Shown: positions 32,659-41,029 of the stretch, in pieces | Layout: the number at the start of each line of letters is the position of its first letter | Position numbering within the stretch: position 1 is the first letter of the stretch | DNA from: Limnohabitans_A sp048020265 | Lineage (GTDB): Bacteria > Pseudomonadota > Gammaproteobacteria > Burkholderiales > Burkholderiaceae_C | Reading direction: 5' to 3' | Length of the DNA stretch: 64,000 nucleotides | Assembly (NCBI RefSeq): GCF_048020265.1 | Contig: NZ_CP171843.1 | Span: forward strand, 1,674,001-1,738,000 | Made by a program: the position numbers and the translations under genes | Notes under the pieces: generated by a model | The model's input: only the letters and a program-made list of their open reading frames with translations | Told to the model about the DNA's origin: nothing | Database searches by the model: none

Positions 32659-33563
32659 CCGCGGGGATGGTGCTGGGCGTGCAGGGTTTTGAGCCGCTCA
32701 CGCGCCACATGGGTGTAGATGGTGGTGGTCGAAATGTCGGCATGGCCCAGCAGCATCTGCACCGCCCGCAAATCGGCCCCGTGGTTGAGCAAGTGCGTGG
32801 CAAAGGCATGGCGCAGCGTGTGCGGCGACAGGGGTGCGGTGATGCCTGCCTCGATGGCGTAGCGTTTGACCAGGTTCCAGAACATGACGCGTGACATGGC
32901 AGTGCCGGGCTTGGGGCCACTGCTGGTGACAAACAGGTCTTCGGTCTGGCGCTGGCCCAGCAAGGCTGGCCGCGCCTGGCCCAGGTAGCGCTGCAGCCAT
33001 TCGCGGGCCTCTTCGCCAAAGGGCACCAGCCGCTCCTTGCTGCCCTTGCCCATGATGCGCAGCACACCTTTGTTCAACGAGACATGCAAGGTTTTGAGCG
33101 AGACCAATTCGCTCACCCGCAGGCCGCTGGCGTACATCAGCTCCAGCATGGCGCGGTCACGCAGCCCCAGATCGGTGGCCACATCCGGCGCACGCAGCAA
33201 AGCATCCACTTGCGCCTCGCCCAAGGTTTTAGGCACACGCAGCGCCTGTTTGGCAGCCAGCATGCGCAAAGTGGGGTCGCTTTGGATCAGGCGTTCGCGC
33301 AACGCCCACCGGAAAAACCGCTTGAACACCGTGAGCCTGCGGTTGGCCGATGTGGCCTTGGTCTGGCCATGGCGCTCAGCGAAGTACGCTTGCAGATGGT
33401 GTTCTTGGGTCGCTTCCAGCGCCAGCCTGTGGCTCAAAAACAGCCAGGTAGCGTAGAGCGACAAATCCTGGCGGTAGGCTGCCAGCGTGTTGGCGGCCAG
33501 GCCGTCTTCCAGCCAGAGGGCTTCGGCAAATCGGTCGATGGCGCTCTGGCTGGCCTCATGCAT
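32655..33563 (-). CDS. xerD: Tyrosine site-specific recombinase XerD
   Basis: 302 residues. XerC/XerD resolve chromosome dimers at dif. N-terminal SAM-like DNA-binding domain (about 1-110) and a C-terminal catalytic domain with Arg in ASGLRVSELVSL, Lys in MGKGSKERLVP, H-x-x-R in SPHTLRHAFATHLL, the later His in LLGHADISTT and the nucleophile Tyr in TTIYTHVA. The ending RERLKTLHAQHHPRG is XerD-like rather than XerC-like. Not associated with an integron or prophage; nothing mobile is adjacent. Lies 9 bp after the Bug protein gene. Confidence 0.93.
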   Translation of the reverse strand: MHEASQSAIDRFAEALWLEDGLAANTLAAYRQDLSLYATWLFLSHRLALEATQEHHLQAYFAERHGQTKATSANRRLTVFKRFFRWALRERLIQSDPTLRMLAAKQALRVPKTLGEAQVDALLRAPDVATDLGLRDRAMLELMYASGLRVSELVSLKTLHVSLNKGVLRIMGKGSKERLVPFGEEAREWLQRYLGQARPALLGQRQTEDLFVTSSGPKPGTAMSRVMFWNLVKRYAIEAGITAPLSPHTLRHAFATHLLNHGADLRAVQMLLGHADISTTTIYTHVARERLKTLHAQHHPRG

Positions 33564-33572
33564 GGACTGGCA

Positions 33573-34547
33573 TCAGTCCAGCTTGAGTTTTTGCTGGTCC
33601 ACCACTTTCTTGTACACCTCGAACTCGGCCTTGATCTGGGCCGTGAACTCTTCTGGCGTGTTGGCCACAACCAAAGAGCCGGTGTCGTTGATGCGTTTGG
33701 TCACGCCTGGTTCTTGCAAGGCCTTTTTCACGCCCGCGCTGATCTTGTCCACCACCTCTTTGGGCAGGTTTTTGGGTCCCAGGATGCCGTAATAGGCCAT
33801 GCGGTTGACAGGCTCAAGACCGATTTCCTTGAAGGTCGGCACATTGGGCAGCTGGGGCAGGCGCTGAGGCGCAGCCAAGACAATCGGCACCAACTTGCCC
33901 GACTGGATAAATGGCAAAGCCGAAGGCAGGTTGTCAAAAATGATCGGCACCTGGCCCGCCACCGTGTCGTTCAGGGCTGGGCCTGCGCCGCGGTAAGGAA
34001 TGTGCGTGATGAACACACCCGCCAGACTCTTCCACAGCTCGGTTTGCAGGTGGCCGATGCCGCCCGTGCCCGACGATGCGTAGGAGTATTTGCCCGGGTT
34101 CTTTTTGACTTCGGCCAAAAAGCCCTTGTAGTCCTTGGCCGGGAAGCTGGGGTGCACCGCGATCACGTTGGGCGTGGCCGCGATGTTGATGATGGGCGTG
34201 AAATCGGTCAGGACGTTGTACGGGATCTTGGGGTTGATGGCCGGGTTGGCGGCGGTGGTCGACACTGTGGCCATGCCCAGGCTGTAACCATCGGGCGCGG
34301 CACGCGCCGTTTCGGTCGCGCCCACCACACCACCACCACCCGCCTTGTTTTCGACGATGACGCTTTGGCCCAGAGCTTTGCCCAAAGGCTCAGAAATCAC
34401 GCGGGCCACGATGTCGGTGGTGCCACCGGGTGCAAACGGCACCTGCAACTTGATGGTTTTGTTGGGATAAGCCTGCGCCCACACAGAACCACTGGCCAAG
34501 AGGGTGACAGCCAGACCAGTCACAGAAACCAAACAGCGACGCTTCAT
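33573..34547 (-). CDS. Bug family tripartite tricarboxylate transporter binding protein
   Basis: 324 residues from ATG at 34547 (MKRRCLVSVTG), chosen because AAGGAG lies 8 bp upstream and a signal peptide follows at once (cleavage near SVWAQA). Periplasmic solute-binding protein of the TctC/Bug fold: AYPNKTIKLQVPFAPGGTTDIVAR at the mature N-terminus (shown in part), KAGGGGVVGA, and YRGAGPALNDTVAGQVP. No TctA/TctB membrane genes are near, as usual for the expanded Bug families of Burkholderiales. Substrate unknown. Confidence 0.94.
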   Translation of the reverse strand: MKRRCLVSVTGLAVTLLASGSVWAQAYPNKTIKLQVPFAPGGTTDIVARVISEPLGKALGQSVIVENKAGGGGVVGATETARAAPDGYSLGMATVSTTAANPAINPKIPYNVLTDFTPIINIAATPNVIAVHPSFPAKDYKGFLAEVKKNPGKYSYASSGTGGIGHLQTELWKSLAGVFITHIPYRGAGPALNDTVAGQVPIIFDNLPSALPFIQSGKLVPIVLAAPQRLPQLPNVPTFKEIGLEPVNRMAYYGILGPKNLPKEVVDKISAGVKKALQEPGVTKRINDTGSLVVANTPEEFTAQIKAEFEVYKKVVDQQKLKLD

Positions 34548-34692
34548 TCGAAAACTCCTTGAAAGATGGCACATGATAGGCAAAGACGGTGGGCTTTCGT
34601 GAGAGGGGAAACCATAAAACCGTCAAAAATGCATGAACCTCAGGTGACAAGGCAGCGCCCGTGCACCTTGAAGGGTCAGTTATCCTAGACGA

Positions 34693-35598
34693 GTGAACTT
34701 TGCCCAACTCCTCTTTCCCGATTTTTCCCTGATTTTGTGCGGCTATCTGATTTGCCGCTTCACCGCCTTGAACCGCCCGGTTTGGCAGCAGGTGGAAAGT
34801 CTGGTGTATTTTTTCCTTTTCCCGGTGCTGCTGTTTCACTCCATCGTGAAAAGCCCGCTGGACCTGAATGCAGCCTCCAGCCTGATCGGAGCGGGACTGA
34901 GCCTGGGCTTGTGTGCGATTGCACTGTCGTACAGCCTGCCCTATTGGCCCATCTTGGGCCAGCGGCTGGACCGGCGCGACCACGCGGCCAGCGCCCAGGT
35001 GGGCTTTCGCTTCAACTCCTTCATTGCGCTGGCGCTGGCCGAACGCCTGGCTGGCCCTGAAGGCCTGCTCATGATCTCGGTGCTGATCGGGGTGTGCGTG
35101 CCGCTGTTCAACATCGGCGCGGTCTGGCCCATGGCCCGGCATGCCAACACCGGCTTTTTGCGCGAGCTGGTGCGCAACCCCCTGATCATCGCCACCGGCT
35201 CCGGCCTGGCCGCCAACCTGTTGGGTTTGCGCATTCCTGAATGGCTCGACCCCAGCGTCAGCCGGATCGGCGCTGCGTCTTTGGCCTTGGGCTTGATGGC
35301 CGCGGGTGCGGGCATGCAGCTGGGCACCTTGCGCCAGGGCAAACTGCTGGGCCTGAGCGTGCTGACGGTCAAACACCTGCTGCTGCCTTTGATCGCCCTG
35401 GGCATGTCCCGCCTGTTTCAGCTCGACGCCCTGCAAACCACGGTGCTGCTTGCGTTTTCAGCTTTGCCCACGGCCTCCACCTGCTACGTGCTGGCTGCCC
35501 GCATGGGCTACAACGGCCCCTATGTGGCGGGGCTGGTCACGCTGTCGACCTTGTCCGGCATGTGGAGTTTGCCGTTTGCGCTGGGGGTGCTGCGCTGA
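34693..35598 (+). CDS. AEC family transporter (auxin efflux carrier-like permease)
   Basis: 301 residues with GTG start at 34693 and about ten hydrophobic segments in two halves. Typical AEC features: the N-terminal LLFPDFSLILCGYLICR helix, the FRFNSFIALALAERLAG segment, NPLIIATGSGLAANLLG in the middle, and the ALPTASTCYVLAARMG motif near the C-terminus. Such proteins export small organic acids or other anions; the substrate here is unknown. Divergent from the Bug protein gene. Confidence 0.9.
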   Translation: MNFAQLLFPDFSLILCGYLICRFTALNRPVWQQVESLVYFFLFPVLLFHSIVKSPLDLNAASSLIGAGLSLGLCAIALSYSLPYWPILGQRLDRRDHAASAQVGFRFNSFIALALAERLAGPEGLLMISVLIGVCVPLFNIGAVWPMARHANTGFLRELVRNPLIIATGSGLAANLLGLRIPEWLDPSVSRIGAASLALGLMAAGAGMQLGTLRQGKLLGLSVLTVKHLLLPLIALGMSRLFQLDALQTTVLLAFSALPTASTCYVLAARMGYNGPYVAGLVTLSTLSGMWSLPFALGVLR

Positions 35599-35608
35599 CG
35601 GGAAGTCA

Positions 35609-35640
35609 GGCCATTCGGCCGCGGGAGCGACCTCCTACAA
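35609..35640. repeat. REP-like element 2 (half copy)
   Basis: GGCCATTCGGCCGCGGGAGC followed by GACCTCCTAC, matching one half of the element at 56761-56833 in inverse orientation. Lies between the convergent AEC and queG genes and overlaps the last bases of queG. Confidence 0.55.
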
Positions 35641-36747
35641 AGGCACAGTGGCATTGGCCAGCGACCAGGCCACCTGCTCCCGCACCACCGGGTCGGGGTG
35701 CGCGGCGTGGACTGCGAGGGCCTGCTGCAAGCCAAGCTGTTCATCCGCCGACAAGCCGCCTGACGCCAGTGCGTTACCCGCTGCAAGGGCCAAATTGCGC
35801 AGCCAGCGGGCGTGGCCGATGCGGCGGATGGCGCTGCCCTCGGTGCGACGCAAAAACTCGGCCTCATCCCAAGCCATCAACCCGGCGATGCTGCCGGCAC
35901 CCAAGCCCTCGCGGGTTTGCCAATCGGGCAAGGGGCTGAGCTGGGCGAATTTGTTCCAGGGACAGGCCAGCTGGCAATCGTCGCAGCCGTAAATGCGGTT
36001 GCCGATCAACGGGCGCAGCGCCTCGTCAATCGGCCCCGCGTGCTCGATCGTCAAATAAGAAATGCAGCGACGTGCATCCAGCTGGTAAGGCCCCACGATG
36101 GCCTGGGTGGGACACAGGTCGATGCAGGCAGAGCACTGGCCGCAGTGCGCCGTGGTGGCAGGCGTTACGGGCAGGACCAAGTCCACAAACAACTCGCCCA
36201 GAAAAAACATCGACCCGGCCTCGCGGCTCAGCACCAGGGTGTGTTTGCCACGCCAGCCCAGGCCGCTGCGGGTGGCGAGCTCTGCCTCCATGACCGGGGC
36301 CGAGTCGGTGAACACGCGGTGTCCAAAGGGGCCAATCGCCTGGGCGATGCGGTCCTGCAGTTTTTGCAGGCGACTGCGCAAGACCTTGTGGTAATCGCGC
36401 CCCCGGGCATAGAGGGAGACCACGCCCTCACCCGGCTGCAGGCTGCGGGCGGTTTCGCGGGCCAGCCAGTCGGGCGGCGTGCCCTGCGGCAAATAATCCA
36501 TGCGAGCGGTGATCACGCTAAGTGTGCCCGGCACCAGTTCGGCCGGGCGGGCGCGCTTGAGGCCGTGGCTTTCCATATAGCCCATGCTGCCGTGAAACCC
36601 AGCGGCCAACCAGGCTTGTAATCCGGGCTCTGCCGAGGACAAATCGATGCCCGCCACGCCAATTTGGGACAATCCCAACTCACGCGCCCAGATCTGGATC
36701 TGGGCCCACAGTTCAGGAAGGTCGATTTGAGTACATTGAGCAGTCAC
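35635..36747 (-). CDS. queG: Epoxyqueuosine reductase
   Basis: 370 residues with GTG start at 36747 (V-T-A-Q-C-T-Q-I-D-L-P); the ORF is open far upstream but the homologous N-terminus aligns here. It reduces epoxyqueuosine to queuosine in tRNA, using cobalamin and two [4Fe-4S] clusters. Cluster motifs are CGQCSACIDLCPT and CDDCQLACPWN; the conserved RDYHKVLRSRL and DSAPVMEAELA segments are also present. The C-terminal HEAT-like extension (LRNLALAAGNAL, DPVVREQVAWSL) is complete. Its start overlaps the divergent tsaE start by about 20 bp. Confidence 0.95.
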   Translation of the reverse strand: MTAQCTQIDLPELWAQIQIWARELGLSQIGVAGIDLSSAEPGLQAWLAAGFHGSMGYMESHGLKRARPAELVPGTLSVITARMDYLPQGTPPDWLARETARSLQPGEGVVSLYARGRDYHKVLRSRLQKLQDRIAQAIGPFGHRVFTDSAPVMEAELATRSGLGWRGKHTLVLSREAGSMFFLGELFVDLVLPVTPATTAHCGQCSACIDLCPTQAIVGPYQLDARRCISYLTIEHAGPIDEALRPLIGNRIYGCDDCQLACPWNKFAQLSPLPDWQTREGLGAGSIAGLMAWDEAEFLRRTEGSAIRRIGHARWLRNLALAAGNALASGGLSADEQLGLQQALAVHAAHPDPVVREQVAWSLANATVPL

Positions 36748-37305
36748 CCGCCGATTGTAGGAAGCCCCACCGCACCCAGCGTTTGGGCGGGCTTGTGGCC
36801 GAATGAAGCCGCCACGCAGGCCTTTGCCGCAGAACTGAGCGCCGCCTTGCAAAACTGGCCAGGCGGGCGCGATGCCCGCATCGAGTTGCGTGGCAACCTG
36901 GGCGCAGGCAAGACCACCTTGGTGCGCCACCTGCTGCGTGCAGCCGGGGTGACAGGCCGCATCAAAAGCCCGACCTACGCCGTGGTCGAGCCGCACCAGG
37001 CGGGCACAGGCACAAGCGAAGACGACAGCGCCTGGCCCGTCTGGCACTTCGACTTTTACCGTTTCAACGACCCACAGGAATGGGAAGACGCGGGCTTTCG
37101 CGACATCTTTGCCGGGCCGGGCCTCAAGCTCATGGAGTGGCCCGACAAGGTAGCCGGGCAACTGCCGCCACCGGACTGGGTGATTGCGCTCGACGCCATC
37201 GACGAAGACCAGCGCCGCGTGCACATCAGCGCGGGCACAGAGCGCGGCCAGCAGTGGCTGCAAACATGGGCCCACACCCATCCGGGAGCAGAGTATGCGA
37301 GCTGA
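36727..37305 (+). CDS. tsaE: tRNA threonylcarbamoyladenosine biosynthesis ATPase TsaE
   Basis: 192 residues if TTG at 36727 is used (TTG at 36736 is equally possible; no ATG fits). TsaE is the ATPase of the TsaBDE complex that makes t6A in ANN-decoding tRNAs. Walker A GNLGAGKTT, then GRIKSPTYAVVEPH, the HFDFYRF motif and the LKLMEWPDK segment. About 40 residues longer than enteric TsaE, as common in betaproteobacteria. Its end overlaps amiC by 11 bp. Confidence 0.94.
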   Translation: MSTLSSHPPIVGSPTAPSVWAGLWPNEAATQAFAAELSAALQNWPGGRDARIELRGNLGAGKTTLVRHLLRAAGVTGRIKSPTYAVVEPHQAGTGTSEDDSAWPVWHFDFYRFNDPQEWEDAGFRDIFAGPGLKLMEWPDKVAGQLPPPDWVIALDAIDEDQRRVHISAGTERGQQWLQTWAHTHPGAEYAS

Positions 37306-38683
37306 CCGTCGCCGTCTGGTCAAAGCCGGCCTGTTGGCGCTCAGCCTGGGGGCGGCACAGCTGGCCCGGGGGGCCAATATGCTGGCTGTGCGCATCTGGC
37401 CCGCATCAGATTACAGCCGCGTCACGCTCGAATCGGACACCGCCCTGAAGACCCGGCAAACCCTGATCGACTCGCCACCGCGGCTCGCGGTGGACATTGA
37501 GGGCCTGGAACTCAACGCTGCCTTGCGCGAGTTGGTGGGCAAGGTGCAGGCCTCTGACCCCAACATCGCGGGCATCCGCGTGGGCCAGTTCAATGCCAGC
37601 ACTGTGCGGCTGGTGATCGACCTCAAACGCCCCATCGCGCCTCAAGTCTTTACCTTGCAACCCGTCGCGGCCTATGCCCACCGGCTGGTGCTGGACCTCT
37701 ACCCCTCGGTCGCAGCAGACCCGCTGGAGCAACTGATTCAAGAACGTGTGTCAGCCAAAGCGGCACCGACAGCCAGCCCATTGCCCCCTGCTGCCCAGGT
37801 GAATGACCCTTTGGGCGAACTCATGGCCAGGCAAAGTCAAGCCGGCACCAAACCAGCGCCAGCAGCGCCCAGCACCCGCAAACAAGACTTTGAGCCCGCG
37901 CCATCGGCCGTGCTGGACAACCCCAACCACCCGCCGCGCACAGTCAACACCCCAAGCACTGACCGCTTGATCGTGATCGCCTTGGACCCGGGGCACGGCG
38001 GCGAAGACCCCGGCGCCATCGGCCCCGGCGGTACCCGAGAAAAAGACGTGGTGCTGAAAATCGCCCAGATGTTGCGCGACCGCATCAACGCCAGCAGCGT
38101 GGGCGGCAGCCCCATGCGGGCCTACCTGACGCGCGACGCCGACTTTTTTGTGCCCCTGCAAGTGCGGGTGCAAAAAGCGCGCCGCGTGCAGGCCGACCTG
38201 TTCGTCAGCATCCACGCCGACGCGTTTTTCACGCCCCAGGCCAGCGGCGCCAGCGTGTTCGCGCTCAGCCAAGGGGCGGCGTCCAGCAGTGCAGCCCGCT
38301 GGATGGCCCAAAAAGAAAACAAGGCCGACCTGATCGGCGGCATCAACCTGGGGGTGCAGGATGCCCAGGTGCAACGCGCCCTGCTCGACATGAGCACCGC
38401 CGCACAAATCAAGGACAGCCTGCAACTGGGCAGCAGCTTGCTGCGCGAGATCGGTGGCGTAGGCCGCCTGCACAAACCCCGGGTGGAGCAAGCCGGTTTT
38501 GCCGTGCTCAAGGCGCCCGACATTCCGAGTGTGCTGGTCGAAACCGCCTTCATCAGCAACCCGCAAGAAGAAGAAAAACTGCGCAGTGACGCCTACCAAA
38601 AGCAACTCACCGACGCCTTGATGCGCGGCATCTTGCAATATTTCTCGCGCAACCCACCGCTGGCGCGCAACCGCAGCATTTAA
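37295..38683 (+). CDS. amiC: N-acetylmuramoyl-L-alanine amidase AmiC
   Basis: 462 residues from ATG at 37295 (MRADRRRLVKAG). It cleaves the peptide from the glycan of peptidoglycan during daughter-cell separation. A twin-arginine-like leader RRRLVKAGLLALSLG precedes cleavage near ARGAN, consistent with Tat export of AmiC. An AMIN domain (about 30-135) targets the septum; a Pro/Ala-rich linker (160-215) leads to the Amidase_3 zinc domain (about 228-455), with DPGHGGEDPGAIG, the VSIHADAF histidine and the VETAFISN glutamate. Convergent with the aldolase gene, overlapping 4 bp. Confidence 0.95.
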   Translation: MRADRRRLVKAGLLALSLGAAQLARGANMLAVRIWPASDYSRVTLESDTALKTRQTLIDSPPRLAVDIEGLELNAALRELVGKVQASDPNIAGIRVGQFNASTVRLVIDLKRPIAPQVFTLQPVAAYAHRLVLDLYPSVAADPLEQLIQERVSAKAAPTASPLPPAAQVNDPLGELMARQSQAGTKPAPAAPSTRKQDFEPAPSAVLDNPNHPPRTVNTPSTDRLIVIALDPGHGGEDPGAIGPGGTREKDVVLKIAQMLRDRINASSVGGSPMRAYLTRDADFFVPLQVRVQKARRVQADLFVSIHADAFFTPQASGASVFALSQGAASSSAARWMAQKENKADLIGGINLGVQDAQVQRALLDMSTAAQIKDSLQLGSSLLREIGGVGRLHKPRVEQAGFAVLKAPDIPSVLVETAFISNPQEEEKLRSDAYQKQLTDALMRGILQYFSRNPPLARNRSI

Positions 38684-39345
38684 GCCGTCTGGCTGGTCTC
38701 CACATCCCTGTCAAACTGCGCCATCGCCGCCAATGTCAGCGGATCGGTGGCCAAGCCGGCCGCGAACTCGGGACGCACCGTGACCGCATGGGCTCCGACC
38801 GCGATCAAACGCGAGAGCACATCGGGGGACTTGATGCTGGCGGCCAGCAGTTGCAGACCGTCGGCTTGCACCGCCACGCAGGCCTCAATCAGGGACCAGA
38901 CATCGCGGCCATCAGCCTGCAAGCGGCCCACATAAGGCGCAACGTAATTGGCCCCTTGGGCACGCGCCCAGAGCAGTTGCACCGGGTTGGACAAACCCGT
39001 CAGCAGCGTGGGCACGCCCCAGGCCTGCACTTCGCGCAGCACCGGTTGCCAGTCGGGGTGGCACGGCAGTTTGATGGTCAGGCGCACACGGGCCTGCACG
39101 GCCGCAGGCAGCAGCACTTCGAGCCACTGCGCGGCTTCGCCCACATCGGCGCGGGGCAGTTGCAGCATCAGCTCAGGGATGCGGACCTCGCCCGCCTGCG
39201 CCACCAGTTGCAGATAACCGGGCAGGCTGACCGGCAAACCGGCTTGCATGACGAGCGTGGGGTTGGTGGTCACGCCCTGCACAGGCGGACATCCGGCGGG
39301 CAGCACCCATTGGCGGGCATCGGCCGAGTCGAGGTAAAACTTCAT
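38680..39345 (-). CDS. Transaldolase / fructose-6-phosphate aldolase-like protein
   Basis: 221 residues, the size of FSA-type small transaldolases. Seen: the opening MKFYLDSADARQW, the GVTTNPTLVMQAG motif, the Schiff-base lysine strand RLTIKLPCH (Lys in I-K-L-P), NYVAPYVGRL and a late AHAVTVRPE. The family cleaves or forms fructose 6-phosphate or transfers dihydroxyacetone units. The residues after the lysine (PCHPDW) differ from the usual PVT, so specificity is uncertain. Last gene of the minus-strand sugar operon, overlapping the ROK gene by 4 bp. Confidence 0.85.
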   Translation of the reverse strand: MKFYLDSADARQWVLPAGCPPVQGVTTNPTLVMQAGLPVSLPGYLQLVAQAGEVRIPELMLQLPRADVGEAAQWLEVLLPAAVQARVRLTIKLPCHPDWQPVLREVQAWGVPTLLTGLSNPVQLLWARAQGANYVAPYVGRLQADGRDVWSLIEACVAVQADGLQLLAASIKSPDVLSRLIAVGAHAVTVRPEFAAGLATDPLTLAAMAQFDRDVETSQTA

Positions 39346-40565
39346 GGGTTGTCCTGTTTCAGGAAGATGTCTTTGTCGGGGAAAAACTGGCTGTGCAGCG
39401 GCAGTAAGGCACCGCCCAGAGCGCGGGCATGCGCGCCCACCTGGCCTGCCAGCAGTTGCGGCTGGTGCATGCCGTCAAAACGGTAGCCCGCCAGCGCGTC
39501 TTGCGTGGCGACCATCAAAGCGGTCATGAGCGGCGCGCCCAGCGAGCCATCCATCACCACCGCGTCCAGATCGAGCAAAGCGGCAGAACTGGCCACCGTC
39601 ATGGCCAGCGCCTGGCTGGCCTGGGCGATCCACGGGGCCGTGAATTCGGCATAAGCCGCATCCATGATGGCGTTCTGTTGAATCAGCAAGGGGTTGTGAC
39701 CTGCCGCGAGCAAGGCTTGCTCGAGTTGCCAGCCCGAGGCTTTTTGCAACAACTGCGGCGGCATGCCTGAGCCCTTGGACTCGGACGTGGCCAAGCCCAC
39801 CGGCAGCGAGCCAATCGCCCCGGCATTGCCGCGCTCGCCATTCATGATGTGGCCCGACAGCACCAAGCCGCCGCCGATGAAGGTGCCGACAAACACATAC
39901 AAAAAGCTGCGCACATGGCGGCCATGGCCTTGCAGCAGTTCGGCCACGCAGGCGGCCGTGGTGTCTTTGGCAAACACCACCGGCAAATCGGTCAGGCGTT
40001 GCACTTTGGCGGGCAGGTCGATGTGCTCCCAGCGGGCCAGGGCTTGTGCGGCCTGGCCGCCCATCAGGTCGGCCCATTTGTGCAGCGACAGCGGCGCGGT
40101 CAGGCCCACGCCCACCGTGCGGGGCCACAAATCGCCCATGCGCGCTTGAAGGGTTTGCAGGCCTTGCGCCATCGAGGCAAAAAGCCCATCCGGATCGGGG
40201 TAGTCGTAAAGCACCTCTACACGATCGACTGGCTGGCCTGTGAAATCGGCCACCAGCAATTCGAGGTTGCGCCGCCCGACCTGGATGCCCACGCTGAACG
40301 CGCCTTGCGGGTTGAGCGACAGCGGCACCGAAGGCTGGCCAATCTTGCCGCGCACGCGGTCTTGCTTGAGGAGCAAGCCATCGTCGAGCAGACGGCCCAC
40401 GATGATCGCCACCGTCTGGGTAGAAAGTTGGGTCAGACGGGCCAGGTCGGCCTTGGGGATGGCCCCGTGGTGGCGGATGGCCTGCAACACGATGCGCTCG
40501 TTGAACTGGCGCATCCCAACGTGGTTGGAACCACGCATGGCAGAAAGGGGAGATGCGGAGTTCAT
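39342..40565 (-). CDS. ROK family transcriptional regulator of the sugar locus
   Basis: 407 residues: an N-terminal winged helix-turn-helix (about 18-75, IPKADLARLTQLSTQTVAIIVGRLL) followed by a ROK/actin-like domain. Full-length XylR/NagC-type repressors have this layout. The ROK zinc motif (C-x-C-G-x2-G-C-x-E) is missing: after GERGNAGAIGSLPVG the sequence continues without any cysteine. It probably represses both arms of the sugar locus through the palindrome at 41869-41889. Encoded within the operon it would control. Confidence 0.9.
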   Translation of the reverse strand: MNSASPLSAMRGSNHVGMRQFNERIVLQAIRHHGAIPKADLARLTQLSTQTVAIIVGRLLDDGLLLKQDRVRGKIGQPSVPLSLNPQGAFSVGIQVGRRNLELLVADFTGQPVDRVEVLYDYPDPDGLFASMAQGLQTLQARMGDLWPRTVGVGLTAPLSLHKWADLMGGQAAQALARWEHIDLPAKVQRLTDLPVVFAKDTTAACVAELLQGHGRHVRSFLYVFVGTFIGGGLVLSGHIMNGERGNAGAIGSLPVGLATSESKGSGMPPQLLQKASGWQLEQALLAAGHNPLLIQQNAIMDAAYAEFTAPWIAQASQALAMTVASSAALLDLDAVVMDGSLGAPLMTALMVATQDALAGYRFDGMHQPQLLAGQVGAHARALGGALLPLHSQFFPDKDIFLKQDNP

Positions 40566-40588
40566 GGGGTTGAGAGACTGTGGATGTT

Positions 40589-41029
40589 TCAGACGAGGAT
40601 GACGCCCTTGCAGAACAGGGCATTGCCGTAGGCCGTGCCCTCACCGCTTTGCACAATCAGGCTGGCACCCTTGATTTTCTCGTAAAACGCGTAGCGCTCG
40701 ACGGGCTCGACCTGCTCGGCCTTGAAGCCCTCGGCCACCACCAAATCGACCACGGCTTGTTGCGCTGCCGTCCGGTGACCGTCTGCGCTGTGGCACACGC
40801 GCATGAAGGCTGCGGGCTGCACCACATCGACAGCCAATGGAAACACCGACAGCACGGCGCGGCTCACCCGCTCCAGGCTGTGGCCTGGGATGCGCACCAC
40901 CGGCTTGCCGTGGCTCAGAAAGTCGGCGGTGAAGTTCGCGTCCACCACCGCCACCCATTCTCCGTGGCCCATGGCGCACAGGTGCATCAGCAACTCGGGC
41001 GTCAGCAGCGGGTCAATCCCTTTCAGCAT
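40589..41029 (-). CDS. RbsD/FucU family sugar mutarotase
   Basis: 146 residues of the RbsD/FucU fold: opening MLKGIDPLLTPELLMHLCAMGHG with the catalytic His region GHGEWVAVVDANF, and later AFYEKIKGASLIVQSGE and TAYGNALFCKG. These enzymes speed exchange between sugar anomers after import. The sequence is nearer FucU-type than enteric RbsD, but the sugar cannot be fixed. Starts inside the last codons of the ATPase gene (7-bp overlap). Confidence 0.9.
   Translation of the reverse strand: MLKGIDPLLTPELLMHLCAMGHGEWVAVVDANFTADFLSHGKPVVRIPGHSLERVSRAVLSVFPLAVDVVQPAAFMRVCHSADGHRTAAQQAVVDLVVAEGFKAEQVEPVERYAFYEKIKGASLIVQSGEGTAYGNALFCKGVILV

Noticed and set aside
32655..33563. XerD-type recombinase as a sign of a genomic island
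   Set aside because: Sequence fits the housekeeping XerD; no attachment repeats, phage or transposon genes are adjacent.
33084..34562. 492-codon plus-strand frame
   Set aside because: Antisense to xerD and the Bug protein gene, both with full family motifs; the product has biased His/Gln composition.
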